A DNA stretch of 64,000 nucleotides from Methanolobus vulcani (GTDB lineage Archaea; Halobacteriota; Methanosarcinia; Methanosarcinales; Methanosarcinaceae). The DNA is taken from positions 124,001 through 188,000 of the forward strand of contig NZ_VIAQ01000019.1 of assembly GCF_006546655.1 (NCBI RefSeq). The letters run 5' to 3'. Both the position numbers and the translations under genes were made by a program. Below the pieces are notes generated by a model. The model was not told the origin of the DNA. It was given only the letters and a program-made list of their open reading frames with translations, and did no database searches. Of this stretch, positions 26,314 through 34,662 are shown piece by piece. The stretch's first letter is position 1; each line of letters opens with the position of its first letter.

Positions 26314-26605
26314 TATTGAAATTGATATGTACATAGAGCAACTTCATAAGTTGTTGCCGGAACTGAAAAAAAGATTCAACGTTCATTCTCTTGCAGTATT
26401 CGGTTCTTATGTCAGAAATGACCAAAACAAAAAAAGTGACATCGACTTGCTTGTAGAGTACAGTGATATGCCCGGATTGCTTGGTTTTATTGAACTTGAG
26501 GATTATCTTTCTGAAACATTGGGAATTAAAGTTGGTCTTGTGCTCAAACCTGTCCTGAAACAAAAAGTTGGAAAAGATATATTGAATGAGATAATACCAA
26601 TATAA
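26291..26605 (+). CDS. MNT-type minimal nucleotidyltransferase
   Basis: About 105 residues with the pol-beta superfamily core: GSYVRND followed by KSDIDLLVEY, where the D-x-D pair binds metal. Proteins of this size are the MntA half of HEPN-MNT (type VII) toxin-antitoxin pairs, in which the MNT enzyme adenylylates the HEPN toxin. No HEPN gene is adjacent on either side. The start lies inside the end of the DUF3795 gene (ATG 26291 or 26297); a further upstream ATG at 26273 is less likely. It is either an orphan antitoxin or a partner for another neighbour. Confidence 0.85.
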   Translation: MLMVNTSSIEIDMYIEQLHKLLPELKKRFNVHSLAVFGSYVRNDQNKKSDIDLLVEYSDMPGLLGFIELEDYLSETLGIKVGLVLKPVLKQKVGKDILNEIIPI

Positions 26606-26691
26606 TACCACATCTGCAGCCCCAGACTATCGGCTCATTTGTAAATTCAATCTACAAACAAACTTATATGGTCTCAAACTCTCACACCACC

Positions 26692-26895
26692 ATGAATCCC
26701 GGAAGCTCACGAAAAAACATCAAAATCGGACTTGCTGTTGGAATTGTCCTCAAGCAGGATCAGAAAAGCGGCAAGATAACCAGAGGTGTTGTCAAAAGAA
26801 TCCTGACAAAATCTTCATCTCATCCACACGGAATAAAAGTTCAACTGGAAGATGGTAGTGTTGGACGAGTTAAAGAGATTCATTCCAGTGAATAG
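26692..26895 (+). CDS. YwbE family protein
   Basis: 67 residues from the ATG at 26692 (M-N-P-G-S-S-R-K-N); the ATG at 26668 is unlikely. The sequence is the YwbE (DUF2196) fold: IKIGLAVGIVLKQDQ, then SGKITRGVVKRILTKSSSHPHGIKVQLEDGSVGRVKEI. Basic and beta-rich, probably nucleic-acid binding, function undetermined. Stands alone, with a TATA-like run (ACTTATATGG) about 30 bases before the start. Confidence 0.85.
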   Translation: MNPGSSRKNIKIGLAVGIVLKQDQKSGKITRGVVKRILTKSSSHPHGIKVQLEDGSVGRVKEIHSSE

Positions 26896-26985
26896 ATTAC
26901 TTAGTTTCTTAGAGTTTCATTCTTAATCATCGTTCTTAGTATAACATGCAAACATTTTATTGCAGCTTGTACACTTTGAACTTGA

Positions 26986-27150
26986 TTTTATGCTGCACCA
27001 AAGTCACCCGGTTTACCGGAAGTGATTGAAACAGATACAATGCTTTATCCCAATGGTATACCTGCAAGAATATGGGAACCACATGCCGGACATAACACTT
27101 TTTTTAACTTCATGCCTGCATTTCTCCCTAGCTTAGCTTACGGAAAGTGA
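26986..27150 (+). pseudogene. C-terminal remnant of a hydrolase-like gene
   Basis: A 54-codon open frame with no usable start before an internal ATG, bounded by a TGA at 26983. Its translation carries ETDTMLYPNGIPARIW and EPHAGHNTFF before a TGA at 27148, resembling the C-terminal end of alpha/beta-hydrolase or esterase-type proteins around the catalytic histidine (HAGH). The upstream part of a gene is absent. Rest of 26896-27253 holds nothing recognisable. Assignment is tentative. Confidence 0.4.
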
Positions 27151-27253
27151 TAGGATAAAAAAACAAGGATTGAAAAAAGTTGTGTTGACAGATACGATAA
27201 TCAAATAGATGAAAACAGTATCTGTCTGAAATATACTGAATTATACGAAATAA

Positions 27254-27442
27254 TTAGTATCTTTTTGGTCTGTGATTCTGGAAACATTCCCTGCAATATA
27301 CAGGTCTGTCACCGGATGGCTTGAAAGGAACTTCAGTCTCCTGTTTGCAGTCAGCACATATTGCCTTGTGCATTTCTCTTGGACCGTTGTTTGACCTAAA
27401 GCCGCCGCCTCTACTGTTTCCGCCTCTGTTATTGAATGCCAT
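27254..27442 (-). CDS. RG-rich CxxC-x17-CxxC zinc-finger protein
   Basis: 62 residues. The N-terminal ~20 residues are Gly/Arg/Asn-rich (RGG-like), typical of RNA-binding tails. The C-terminal domain has CADC and CREC separated by exactly 17 residues around VPFKPSGDRPVY, the archaeal CxxC-x17-CxxC zinc-finger family. Often suspected to be an RNA-associated or cold/stress protein. Single gene; AGGAGAAATATAAA precedes the ATG. Confidence 0.88.
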   Translation of the reverse strand: MAFNNRGGNSRGGGFRSNNGPREMHKAICADCKQETEVPFKPSGDRPVYCRECFQNHRPKRY

Positions 27443-27717
27443 TTTATATTTCTCCTAAATTTTTATATAGTTCGCACAGCAGAACCGATACTGAGAATTA
27501 TTGTATGAACAGGTAATATCTGTTAAAACCAAATCGCTCATTCCGATACGGCTACTTCTTACTGTCAGCAATTGTTAAAAGAAGCACGCAAAAATAGAGT
27601 AACCCTTTATACATCGTTGAGCAATCGAACTATTCCTTTCAACCACCCTATTGTATAAATAACCGGTGCTCTCAATTTAGACAGTGACAAATCAATTTTA
27701 CCGATTACAGAAATGCT

Positions 27718-28584
27718 TTACTGCACCTCAAGCAAATTCATAATCCCATGACAATTACAGGTTGTAGCAATAAAGAAAACACGATCTTTAATTGTACATG
27801 AATCCCTTTTTTCAGAAACTGACTTCACATGTTCCATCAAAGAGAGCATATATTCTTTAAAATCAACTCCTCTGATCCCACCAATTCCAGGCTTCATCTG
27901 GCAACTTTCAAAAACCCAGCCCTTGTAGATGGGTAGTAGCTTTCTGGCATAAGCCGTTATTGTTTCAGGTTTTTCCCTCTTGAAATTATAACAATACTCA
28001 GCAGGCCCCATGCAGTTATCAGGACATATTTCTCCCATCTTAGCGTACGAGAGCATGATTGCCCCGTCCTTTGGAGAATTAAACACCACAATATTTTCAG
28101 GCAAAAGGGAGAGTATGCCGTTAAAATATGCCGTCATTTTCTCATCGTTGTCAGCAATTTGAACGGCTGAAATGAGATTTCCGGATGAAAATGAACCCAA
28201 CATATCGATTGCCATATTCACAACAGCATGAGTTGGCACAGCAGGAATTATGAATTCCGGGATTCCGGCTTCAAGAATCTCAGGTACATTACGAACATCC
28301 ATACAATGGAAATAAACATTGTCGGATTTGCTTTTTGACTTGTGGAAATACTTTATTAGATTGAGAAGTTCTTCACGGCCAACAGTCACTGAACTGTTAG
28401 AGGCATTAGATGATTTATCTACATCAATGATCACTACAAAAGAGAAAGACTTCTCCCTGGCATATCTGGCAAAGTCACTTCCTATTTTTCCACCACCCAG
28501 CACAAGGTAATAGCCTTCTATGACAGGGAGTGAACTAAACTCTGTGATCTTCTTGTCCAGTGAGGGAACGAGTTCTGAATTCAC
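27718..28584 (-). CDS. Conserved Rossmann-like protein with Cys cluster
   Basis: 288 residues, family name not recognised. The N-terminus has a dinucleotide-binding-like VLGGGKIGSDFARYA followed by an acidic strand end (VVIIDVD), so a Rossmann fold is likely. The C-terminal half contains CPDNCMGPAEYC, GIGGIRG and TTCNCHG, cysteines placed as if for metal or an iron-sulfur cluster. Possible redox or cofactor-binding role, probably restricted to methanogens (inference). Stands alone on the minus strand with ~430 bases of empty DNA upstream. Confidence 0.6.
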   Translation of the reverse strand: MNSELVPSLDKKITEFSSLPVIEGYYLVLGGGKIGSDFARYAREKSFSFVVIIDVDKSSNASNSSVTVGREELLNLIKYFHKSKSKSDNVYFHCMDVRNVPEILEAGIPEFIIPAVPTHAVVNMAIDMLGSFSSGNLISAVQIADNDEKMTAYFNGILSLLPENIVVFNSPKDGAIMLSYAKMGEICPDNCMGPAEYCYNFKREKPETITAYARKLLPIYKGWVFESCQMKPGIGGIRGVDFKEYMLSLMEHVKSVSEKRDSCTIKDRVFFIATTCNCHGIMNLLEVQ

Positions 28585-29019
28585 AATAAGAGTAGGAAAA
28601 GACAGTATATAAGTGAAGCTATTTGTTGCCCAGTGGAATTCCTGTTTATATGAGTGAAAAAAAACTTTGCTCTATTTAAATTCCACAAAAAAAATTTGAA
28701 AATCTAAAACAAAGTAACCATCCGCCGAAGGCGGCACATTCCTATGCTGCTATAAAGAATATAATTCAAAAGAATAGTGCATGCGAAGAAAGTATTCCAG
28801 AGTTACGAAGATCGTTTTTTCCTTCTTGTTGAAAAACGCCGGCTTCGCCGGGCCCTTTGGGTTACTCAAGTTATTCATGACCCACCAGAAATCATATTGA
28901 CATGACAAAACCAACCTGCTTACCCTAAAATATTGATAGCAGGATTTTTACAGAGCCGTATGTGGGATAAGTCAAAAAATCATTAATATAACGCACAACA
29001 TAATTCATGTAGGGATATT
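28585..29019. other. Gene-free region with two GC-rich triloop hairpins
   Basis: No credible ORF. Two compact GC-rich inverted repeats stand out against AT-rich DNA: CCGCC-GAA-GGCGG at 28722-28734 and CCGGC-TTC-GCCGG at 28839-28851, the second followed by GGCCC..GGG. They could be terminator hairpins or members of a dispersed short repeat family; no other copy was found in the window. Confidence 0.5.
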
Positions 29020-29832
29020 ATGAGTGGGAACATATCAAGCGATAAAATGCCTGTACTCTTTATTGGACATGGATCTCCAATGAACATCATTCTTGACAAC
29101 AGCTACACACAGAGCCTTGCGAAACTCGGGAAAGAACTTCCAAAACCAAAAGCGATTATGATTGTTTCGGCTCATTGGATGACCGATGGAACTTTTGTTA
29201 CCTGTAATGAAAAGCCGAAGACGATCTATGATTTCTATGGTTTCCCAAGCAAATTATATGAGATTGATTACCCAGCTCCGGGAGCTCCTTTTGAAGCTAA
29301 ACTTGCATGCGAAACCGTAAGAAAAGCACCGGTTGAGTGCAGTAACCAGTGGGGACTGGACCACGCATCATGGGCAGTCCTTAAACATATGTATCCTGAA
29401 GCTGATATTCCTGTGTTTGAGATGAGTATTGATTATTCTTTCAATGAGTGGCACCCGAAAATGATGCAATATCACTATGATCTTGCATCAGAACTTAAAG
29501 AACTTCGAAATCAGGGTGTGCTTATTATTGGCAGCGGTAACATCGTCCATAATCTGGGTCTTATTGATTTCCAGAATGTAGATGCAGAACCCTATGACTG
29601 GGCGGTTGAACTTGATGAGAAGGTCAAGGATAATCTCCTATCAGGTAACCACAGGGATCTTATTGAATACCTGAACATGGGTGAAGTAGCCAAACTTGGT
29701 GTTCCCACTCTGGATCACTACTTGCCGATGATATATACAATCGCATTACAGGAAGAAGATGACACTCTTGAGTTTACTCATGAAGGATTCCAGCATGCAT
29801 CTGTTTCAATGAGATGCTTTAAGATTGGATAA
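29020..29832 (+). CDS. Extradiol ring-cleavage dioxygenase-like protein (DODA/YgiD family)
   Basis: 270 residues of the class III extradiol/LigB fold. Zinc or iron ligand context is seen in FIGHGSPMN near the N-terminus, SAHWMTDG, and GSGNIVHNLG in the second half; DHASWAVLKHMYP is also family-typical. Bacterial YgiD and plant DODA cleave DOPA-like catechols, but the physiological substrate in archaea is unknown. Start ATG follows AGGGATATT. The next gene is convergent on the minus strand. Confidence 0.87.
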   Translation: MSGNISSDKMPVLFIGHGSPMNIILDNSYTQSLAKLGKELPKPKAIMIVSAHWMTDGTFVTCNEKPKTIYDFYGFPSKLYEIDYPAPGAPFEAKLACETVRKAPVECSNQWGLDHASWAVLKHMYPEADIPVFEMSIDYSFNEWHPKMMQYHYDLASELKELRNQGVLIIGSGNIVHNLGLIDFQNVDAEPYDWAVELDEKVKDNLLSGNHRDLIEYLNMGEVAKLGVPTLDHYLPMIYTIALQEEDDTLEFTHEGFQHASVSMRCFKIG

Positions 29833-29891
29833 AAAGTTCAGCCGGAAATGGCTGATAATAAAAGGAGAATCTCAAACAAGATTTAGCCAGG

Positions 29892-30362
29892 TTATTTTAC
29901 ACGGTTGCCGTATATAGCCTGCAAATGTCCCTTCGGATCAAAATCAGTTTTGTACTTAAATTTCCCGGAATCTGCCTTGATGATGGTTTCCCAGCTTGTC
30001 TGAGTTATGCCATCGTCATCTGTACTGGTCTTTTTATTGACCTTGACAGAACTGATAGTTGAATTTGGAATTGCAAAATTTGCTTTATCCTCTGCCAGAG
30101 CTGTCTGTGCACTCATGTTAACATATCTTTCTGCGTATTTGTTCGCACCGGAGATCTGAGCACCCCACTGGCCAAAGAAGCCTTTTCCTTCAGCTTTTGC
30201 CTGTGCACGAGAGTCTTTTATAACCTGATTCAGCATTGCACGTGTGACCTTAGCCATGATGGTAGTATCTGGCGTTGCGATCAAAGTGAACATATCATAT
30301 GACATACCCAGCATCTTACTTTTTTTCATGTTCGGAACAATTCCGATTATTTCATCATCCAT
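29892..30362 (-). CDS. Unknown soluble protein, 156 residues
   Basis: Not recognised. The protein has a mid-region helix (VTRAMLNQVIKDSRAQAKAEGKG), aromatic/Gly-rich FFGQWGAQISG and a beta-rich C-terminal half ending in YKTDFDPKGHLQAIYGNRVK, which could be a pleckstrin-like barrel. Start at the ATG 30362 (M-D-D-E-I-I), because the strong site AAGGAGGG lies directly before it and not before the upstream ATG at 30380. Monocistronic with an AT-rich promoter region of ~220 bases upstream. Confidence 0.65.
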   Translation of the reverse strand: MDDEIIGIVPNMKKSKMLGMSYDMFTLIATPDTTIMAKVTRAMLNQVIKDSRAQAKAEGKGFFGQWGAQISGANKYAERYVNMSAQTALAEDKANFAIPNSTISSVKVNKKTSTDDDGITQTSWETIIKADSGKFKYKTDFDPKGHLQAIYGNRVK

Positions 30363-30601
30363 TTTAACCCTCCTTGACATCTATTGAATTGAGACCACTT
30401 TTGTACCTTAGTATTACAACCATAGATGATAATAAAAAATAGTATAACGTAATAAATATATAAAGATTGTCTTTTGTCATTCTGTTAAATCAAATAGTAA
30501 AACAAGATTCATGTGGCATTCATAGAATACTACAAAAGAATTATTATGCTTAGACAAATAAACGGATGAAACCAAGCTGAAAGGAAACATGTGACCAGTA
30601 G

Positions 30602-31429
30602 ATGACAGAGAATCAAAAAAACACAAAGTTGAGCAGTGAAAAGATGCCTGAATCTCTTGTTAAGATGAAGAATATAGTTGTCAGAAAAAATGACAGACTA
30701 ATCCTTGATTCCTTATGTTTCAACATTAAGAAAGGTGAAAATATCGCACTCATCGGACCGAATGGTTCCGGCAAGTCATCTATCATTAAAACAATTATCG
30801 GAGACTACCGCCCAATTGCAGATACTGAAGGCATGGTTTTCAGGATTATGGAAAAAGACAGGTGGGTAATCTCTGACCTGAAAAATCTCATGGGAATTGT
30901 ATCAGGAGAGCTTCAACTTGACTATACTAGAGACATATCAGTTGTAGAAGTGGTCCTTTCCGGTTTTTTCAGCAGCATTGGCATCTATCCTAACATGAAA
31001 ATCGAACCTTACATGCTGCAAAGGACAGCAGATATTATTGATTTCCTTGAGATCAGACATCTTGCAAGCAAGAACATATCCCACCTTTCAACCGGTGAAG
31101 CAAGGAGAGTTCTCATCGGAAGGGCACTTGTCCACGACCCCATGATACTTGTTCTGGATGAGCCAACAAACAGCCTTGACCTGAAAAGCAAGCATGTGTT
31201 CAGGGAAACTGTGAGCAAAATCGCAGCTGCCGGAAAGAGCATTATCCTTGTAACCCACGACCTTGAGGATATTGTTCCTGAAATCAACCGTGCGGTCCTT
31301 CTGAAGGACGGCAGAATCTTTGCAGACGGAGATATTAAGGATATTCTTACTGCTGAGAAACTGACGGAGTTATTTGGCATTCCGGTCGAGGTTGGTAAGG
31401 ATAAGGGATATTATCATGCATGGTGTTGA
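30602..31429 (+). CDS. ABC transporter-type ATPase
   Basis: 275 residues, one nucleotide-binding domain: Walker A GPNGSGKS, signature LSTGEARRVLIGRAL, Walker B ILVLDEPTN, and switch histidine in VTHDLEDI. The Q-loop region and the SxGEARR signature resemble YlmA/ModF-like stand-alone ATPases rather than typical importers; no permease is adjacent. Possible role in molybdate/iron uptake or in a non-transport process. The ATG at 30602 could be replaced by one at 30644. A degraded copy of the last ~20 codons lies 1.3 kb downstream. Confidence 0.85.
   Translation: MTENQKNTKLSSEKMPESLVKMKNIVVRKNDRLILDSLCFNIKKGENIALIGPNGSGKSSIIKTIIGDYRPIADTEGMVFRIMEKDRWVISDLKNLMGIVSGELQLDYTRDISVVEVVLSGFFSSIGIYPNMKIEPYMLQRTADIIDFLEIRHLASKNISHLSTGEARRVLIGRALVHDPMILVLDEPTNSLDLKSKHVFRETVSKIAAAGKSIILVTHDLEDIVPEINRAVLLKDGRIFADGDIKDILTAEKLTELFGIPVEVGKDKGYYHAWC
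31366..31429. repeat. Direct repeat copy A: intact ABC gene tail
   Basis: The last 64 bases of the ABC ATPase gene. They align without gaps to 32661-32724 (offset 1295) with about eight differences by eye, five of them at third or otherwise conservative codon positions. Confidence 0.8.
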
Positions 31430-31587
31430 AAAAAAACCTTTATTCTTTTTGTTAATTTGGAAAATTGTTACAATCTAAAAATTTATTCAAAACTTACTTT
31501 TGAAATAAAACATATTACGACATACTATTATTTTATAAGTGCATATATTTATATGCAAAGTTATGCATGTTTACATATAGTGATGCT

Positions 31588-32547
31588 ATGAAAGCTCCAA
31601 CCATTCCTTTAGTTATCCTTTGTGCACTCATTACAGTATCAATTGCCGGATGTTTTGATATGGACCATAGTGATTCTTCAACAACGAAGAATGCAGACTC
31701 AATATTCGAGACTGTAGACTATGATATCTCTACAGATAGCCAGTACTTCTGGCTTGAAGAAAATTATGAAGTTGTTACCCCTGACCCGGCACTATTCAAG
31801 AAGTATGCAGATAGTGGCACTTTCACACTTGAACTAATAAATAGGAGTTTAGAATTAGAGCTTACGGAAGTGGCTATTCCCGAAGGAGCCAGAAAGGTAT
31901 CCTTAAACAACGGACCGGACATATATTTCGACGGACAGGACCCACAAGAAGTATTCATATTCGAAGGAAAGGTTGTTAATAACACAGAGAGCTCAGCATG
32001 GTTTTCAGGATCGGAATCCATGGGTTATTTGGGTGGAGAAATTATCAACGGTAATGAAGAATATCACATAAAGGGCACTAGTAATGGAGAAGTATACAAT
32101 GGAAAATTTATTGAGATTATCTATTTATCCCAGTATCAATCAGGTAATTTGAACTTAACAGTTGTGCCGGAAAAGACGAAAGTAAAAGATAACGAAACCT
32201 TTGATATACATCTTACATTGACAAATACAGGAAACAATACCCTGAATGTATGGAAACTCTGTGAGCAGATAAGTTATGATCTATACTTCAGATCAGTTGA
32301 ATCCGATAATTATGTGCATTATTCTTGTGGTGTGTTGGAAAGAGTTCCAATGACCAATGAAGAAACCGAAGAACTAAAACCGGGAGAATCAATTAATACC
32401 ACATTCAATTCCAAATGTTGGGAACTAGAACCTGGAGAATACACCCTCTACGGCGTTTATCGGACACTGAAGAATGAAATGGTATCAAAGCCTTACTGGT
32501 TCGGAGAAATTAAATCTGAAGAAATCAAGATTCTAGTCGATGATTAG
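31588..32547 (+). CDS. Lipoprotein with C-terminal Ig-like (BsuPI-type) domain
   Basis: 319 residues from the ATG at 31588 (M-K-A-P-T-I), which gives a clean signal peptide with a lipobox (ITVSIAGC, cysteine near residue 22) followed by an Asp/Ser/Thr-rich spacer; the ORF extends 7 codons further upstream. The protein is therefore anchored outside the cytoplasmic membrane. The C-terminal third (LTNTGNNTLNVW, then LKPGESINTTF and LEPGEYTLYGVY) has the beta-sandwich pattern of BsuPI/intracellular proteinase-inhibitor-like domains. Function unknown. It is bracketed by an intact and a degraded ABC-gene tail, so the region has been rearranged. Confidence 0.7.
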   Translation: MKAPTIPLVILCALITVSIAGCFDMDHSDSSTTKNADSIFETVDYDISTDSQYFWLEENYEVVTPDPALFKKYADSGTFTLELINRSLELELTEVAIPEGARKVSLNNGPDIYFDGQDPQEVFIFEGKVVNNTESSAWFSGSESMGYLGGEIINGNEEYHIKGTSNGEVYNGKFIEIIYLSQYQSGNLNLTVVPEKTKVKDNETFDIHLTLTNTGNNTLNVWKLCEQISYDLYFRSVESDNYVHYSCGVLERVPMTNEETEELKPGESINTTFNSKCWELEPGEYTLYGVYRTLKNEMVSKPYWFGEIKSEEIKILVDD

Positions 32548-32653
32548 GATGCATTCACATGTATCCTGAAAAACTTCTTTTCCGAGAAAGCCGTTAACTA
32601 CCGCAACATAGGAATCTATTTTAATCTCATAATTGAGCCCCATATACCGAAAA

Positions 32654-32724
32654 GGACAATGGAGTTATTTTGTATTCCGATCGAGGTTGGTAAGGATAAA
32701 GGTTATTATCATGCATGATGCTAA
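32654..32724 (+). pseudogene. Degraded second copy of ABC ATPase tail
   Basis: Reading frame ending MELFCIPIEVGKDKGYYHA then TGA, almost identical in protein to the last 20 residues of the ABC ATPase at 30602. Bases 32661-32724 are the repeat itself. No upstream ATPase domain remains: between 32548 and 32650 only ~100 bases of unrecognisable sequence occur. It suggests an ancestral duplication of the ABC gene with loss of nearly all of one copy. Confidence 0.75.
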
Positions 32725-32738
32725 ATTAAAGATACACA

Positions 32739-33260
32739 ATGATCAATGAAACAGTAAATCTTGTAAAACCAACACTAGCAATGAAAGATTCGTATCTGGA
32801 TTTTGCCATTGAATGGAAAAAAAGCAATGAAGAAATCATTCCATCTCCTGCAAGACTACTGGATAGAAGTTACGAAAAATGGTTAACTGAGATTTACAAA
32901 CTCGAAAGAAAAGAAACATGCTCTGAAGACTTGGTACCGGCATCTACTCATTTTTTAGTTAAAGATGAACGCATATTAGGTGCAATAAATATCAGACATG
33001 AACTTAACGATTACCTGTTTAATTATGGAGGGCATATAGGATATGGTGTCCGGCCTTCCGAACGTGGTAAAGGTTATGCTACTTATATGCTTAAAAAGGC
33101 ACTTTCTATTTTAAAGGATATTGGAGTTTCAAAAGTGCTTCTAACTTGCGATAAGAAGAATGTAGCTTCTGCAAAAACTATCCTTAAATGCGATGGAAGA
33201 CTGGAAAATGAAGTTAACGAAGGTGAAAAAGTAGTACAAAGATACTGGTTTTCACTTTGA
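32739..33260 (+). CDS. GNAT family N-acetyltransferase
   Basis: 173 residues with the acetyl-CoA-binding motif VRPSERGKGYATYMLKKAL and preceding strand IGYGVR; the end fits the GNAT fold (VLLTCDKKNVASAKTI). N-terminal helices supply the substrate site. Substrate not predictable. Start ATG at 32739. No ribosome site of note, possibly leaderless or low expression. Confidence 0.85.
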   Translation: MINETVNLVKPTLAMKDSYLDFAIEWKKSNEEIIPSPARLLDRSYEKWLTEIYKLERKETCSEDLVPASTHFLVKDERILGAINIRHELNDYLFNYGGHIGYGVRPSERGKGYATYMLKKALSILKDIGVSKVLLTCDKKNVASAKTILKCDGRLENEVNEGEKVVQRYWFSL

Positions 33261-33373
33261 TAGTAAAGTATACAAATCCCCTTTTAGTATATGCATTCAA
33301 ATATAATTGGCTCATATTCTAGCCCAAAAATGAGATTACACTAACATATTACAACTTTTACACGGATGATACC

Positions 33374-34633
33374 ATGAGGGAATTTATCGACCAGCTCAGG
33401 AAGAACGGGAAACTCGTAGAGGTTACAGAGCCTGTTTCAAAGGTGTTCGAAGCACCGCGTATTGCAAAGAAAACACCCGGACCGGTGCTGTTCCATGATA
33501 TTGACGGCAACAAAGCCATCATGAACGTACTTGGTTCAAGGGATGAACTTGCAACAATGTTCGGTGTGGACAAGGATAAAATCATCAAGAAACTCTCTGA
33601 AGTATCACCAGATGGTGAGGTTGTTATTGTAAAAAACTCACCAACCATGGAAGTCATCGAGGATGAAGTTGACCTTACAAAACTCCCCATAATGACACAC
33701 TTCGAGAAGGATGCAGGGCCATACCTTACAGCCGGAGTTGTTGTAACAGAATATGAAGGTGTCATGAACGCAGCTATCCACAGACTTCTTGTAGTCGATA
33801 AAACCAGACTTGCAGCACGTCTTGTAGCTCCAAGACACAGCTATGTTATGCACAAGAAAGCATCCGACAAGGGAGAAAAATTACCTGTAGCAATTGTTCT
33901 TGGTGCAGACCCCACAGTTACTTTCGCATCGACCACACGTGTACCGGCAGGAAAGGAATTCAACTATGCTGCAGCACTTCGTGGAAAGCCAGTGGAACTT
34001 TTCGAATGCTCAAACGGAATCAAAGTCCCTCATGCAGAAATTGTACTTGAAGGTTACATTGACCCTGTTGAAAGAGTCGATGAAGGGCCATTCGTGGACA
34101 TCACAGGAACCTACGACCTTGTGAGAAAAGAACCAGTCATACATATCACAAGAATATTGCACCGCAAAGACCCTATCTACCACGGAATCCTCCCGGCAGG
34201 TCCTGAACACCTGCTCATGATGGGAGTTCCATACGAACCAAGGATATTCAATGCTGTAAGCGAGGTCACAACCGTCAAGAACGTGGTGCTCACAGAAGGC
34301 GGATGCTGTTACCTGCATGCTGTTGTGCAGATAGAGAAACAGACAGAAGGTGACGGAAAGAACGCCATCATGGCAGCCTTTGCAGCCCACACAAGCCTGA
34401 AGCATGTGGTTGTAGTTGATGATGACATCGACATCTTTGACCTACATGATGTTGAATTTGCCATTGCCACCAGAGTGAAAGGTGACATGGACGTTATGAT
34501 AATACCAAATGTGAGAGGAAGTTCACTTGATCCACGTGGTGCACCTGACGGAACCACAACTAAAATGGGAATTGATGCAACCAAGGTTCTGAAAGAAGCA
34601 CAGAACTTTGAACGTGCAAAGATGCCAGAGTAA
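33374..34633 (+). CDS. UbiD-family decarboxylase, likely anhydromevalonate phosphate decarboxylase
   Basis: 419 residues of UbiD-type, prenylated-FMN-dependent decarboxylase. Family blocks seen: HDIDGNKAIMN at the N-terminus, FEKDAGPYLTAGVVV, EGPFVDITGTYD, the HITRILHRKDPIYHGILP segment and a C-terminal PRGAPDGTTTKMG. In methanogens the gene lying just before the two-subunit aconitase X makes isopentenyl phosphate from trans-anhydromevalonate 5-phosphate, the archaeal branch of the mevalonate pathway. Here it is followed at 29 bases by those two genes, supporting this role over ubiquinone-type decarboxylation, which archaea lack. Confidence 0.87.
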   Translation: MREFIDQLRKNGKLVEVTEPVSKVFEAPRIAKKTPGPVLFHDIDGNKAIMNVLGSRDELATMFGVDKDKIIKKLSEVSPDGEVVIVKNSPTMEVIEDEVDLTKLPIMTHFEKDAGPYLTAGVVVTEYEGVMNAAIHRLLVVDKTRLAARLVAPRHSYVMHKKASDKGEKLPVAIVLGADPTVTFASTTRVPAGKEFNYAAALRGKPVELFECSNGIKVPHAEIVLEGYIDPVERVDEGPFVDITGTYDLVRKEPVIHITRILHRKDPIYHGILPAGPEHLLMMGVPYEPRIFNAVSEVTTVKNVVLTEGGCCYLHAVVQIEKQTEGDGKNAIMAAFAAHTSLKHVVVVDDDIDIFDLHDVEFAIATRVKGDMDVMIIPNVRGSSLDPRGAPDGTTTKMGIDATKVLKEAQNFERAKMPE

Positions 34634-34662
34634 GATTGAAAATAACAACATGGTGAAAAAGA

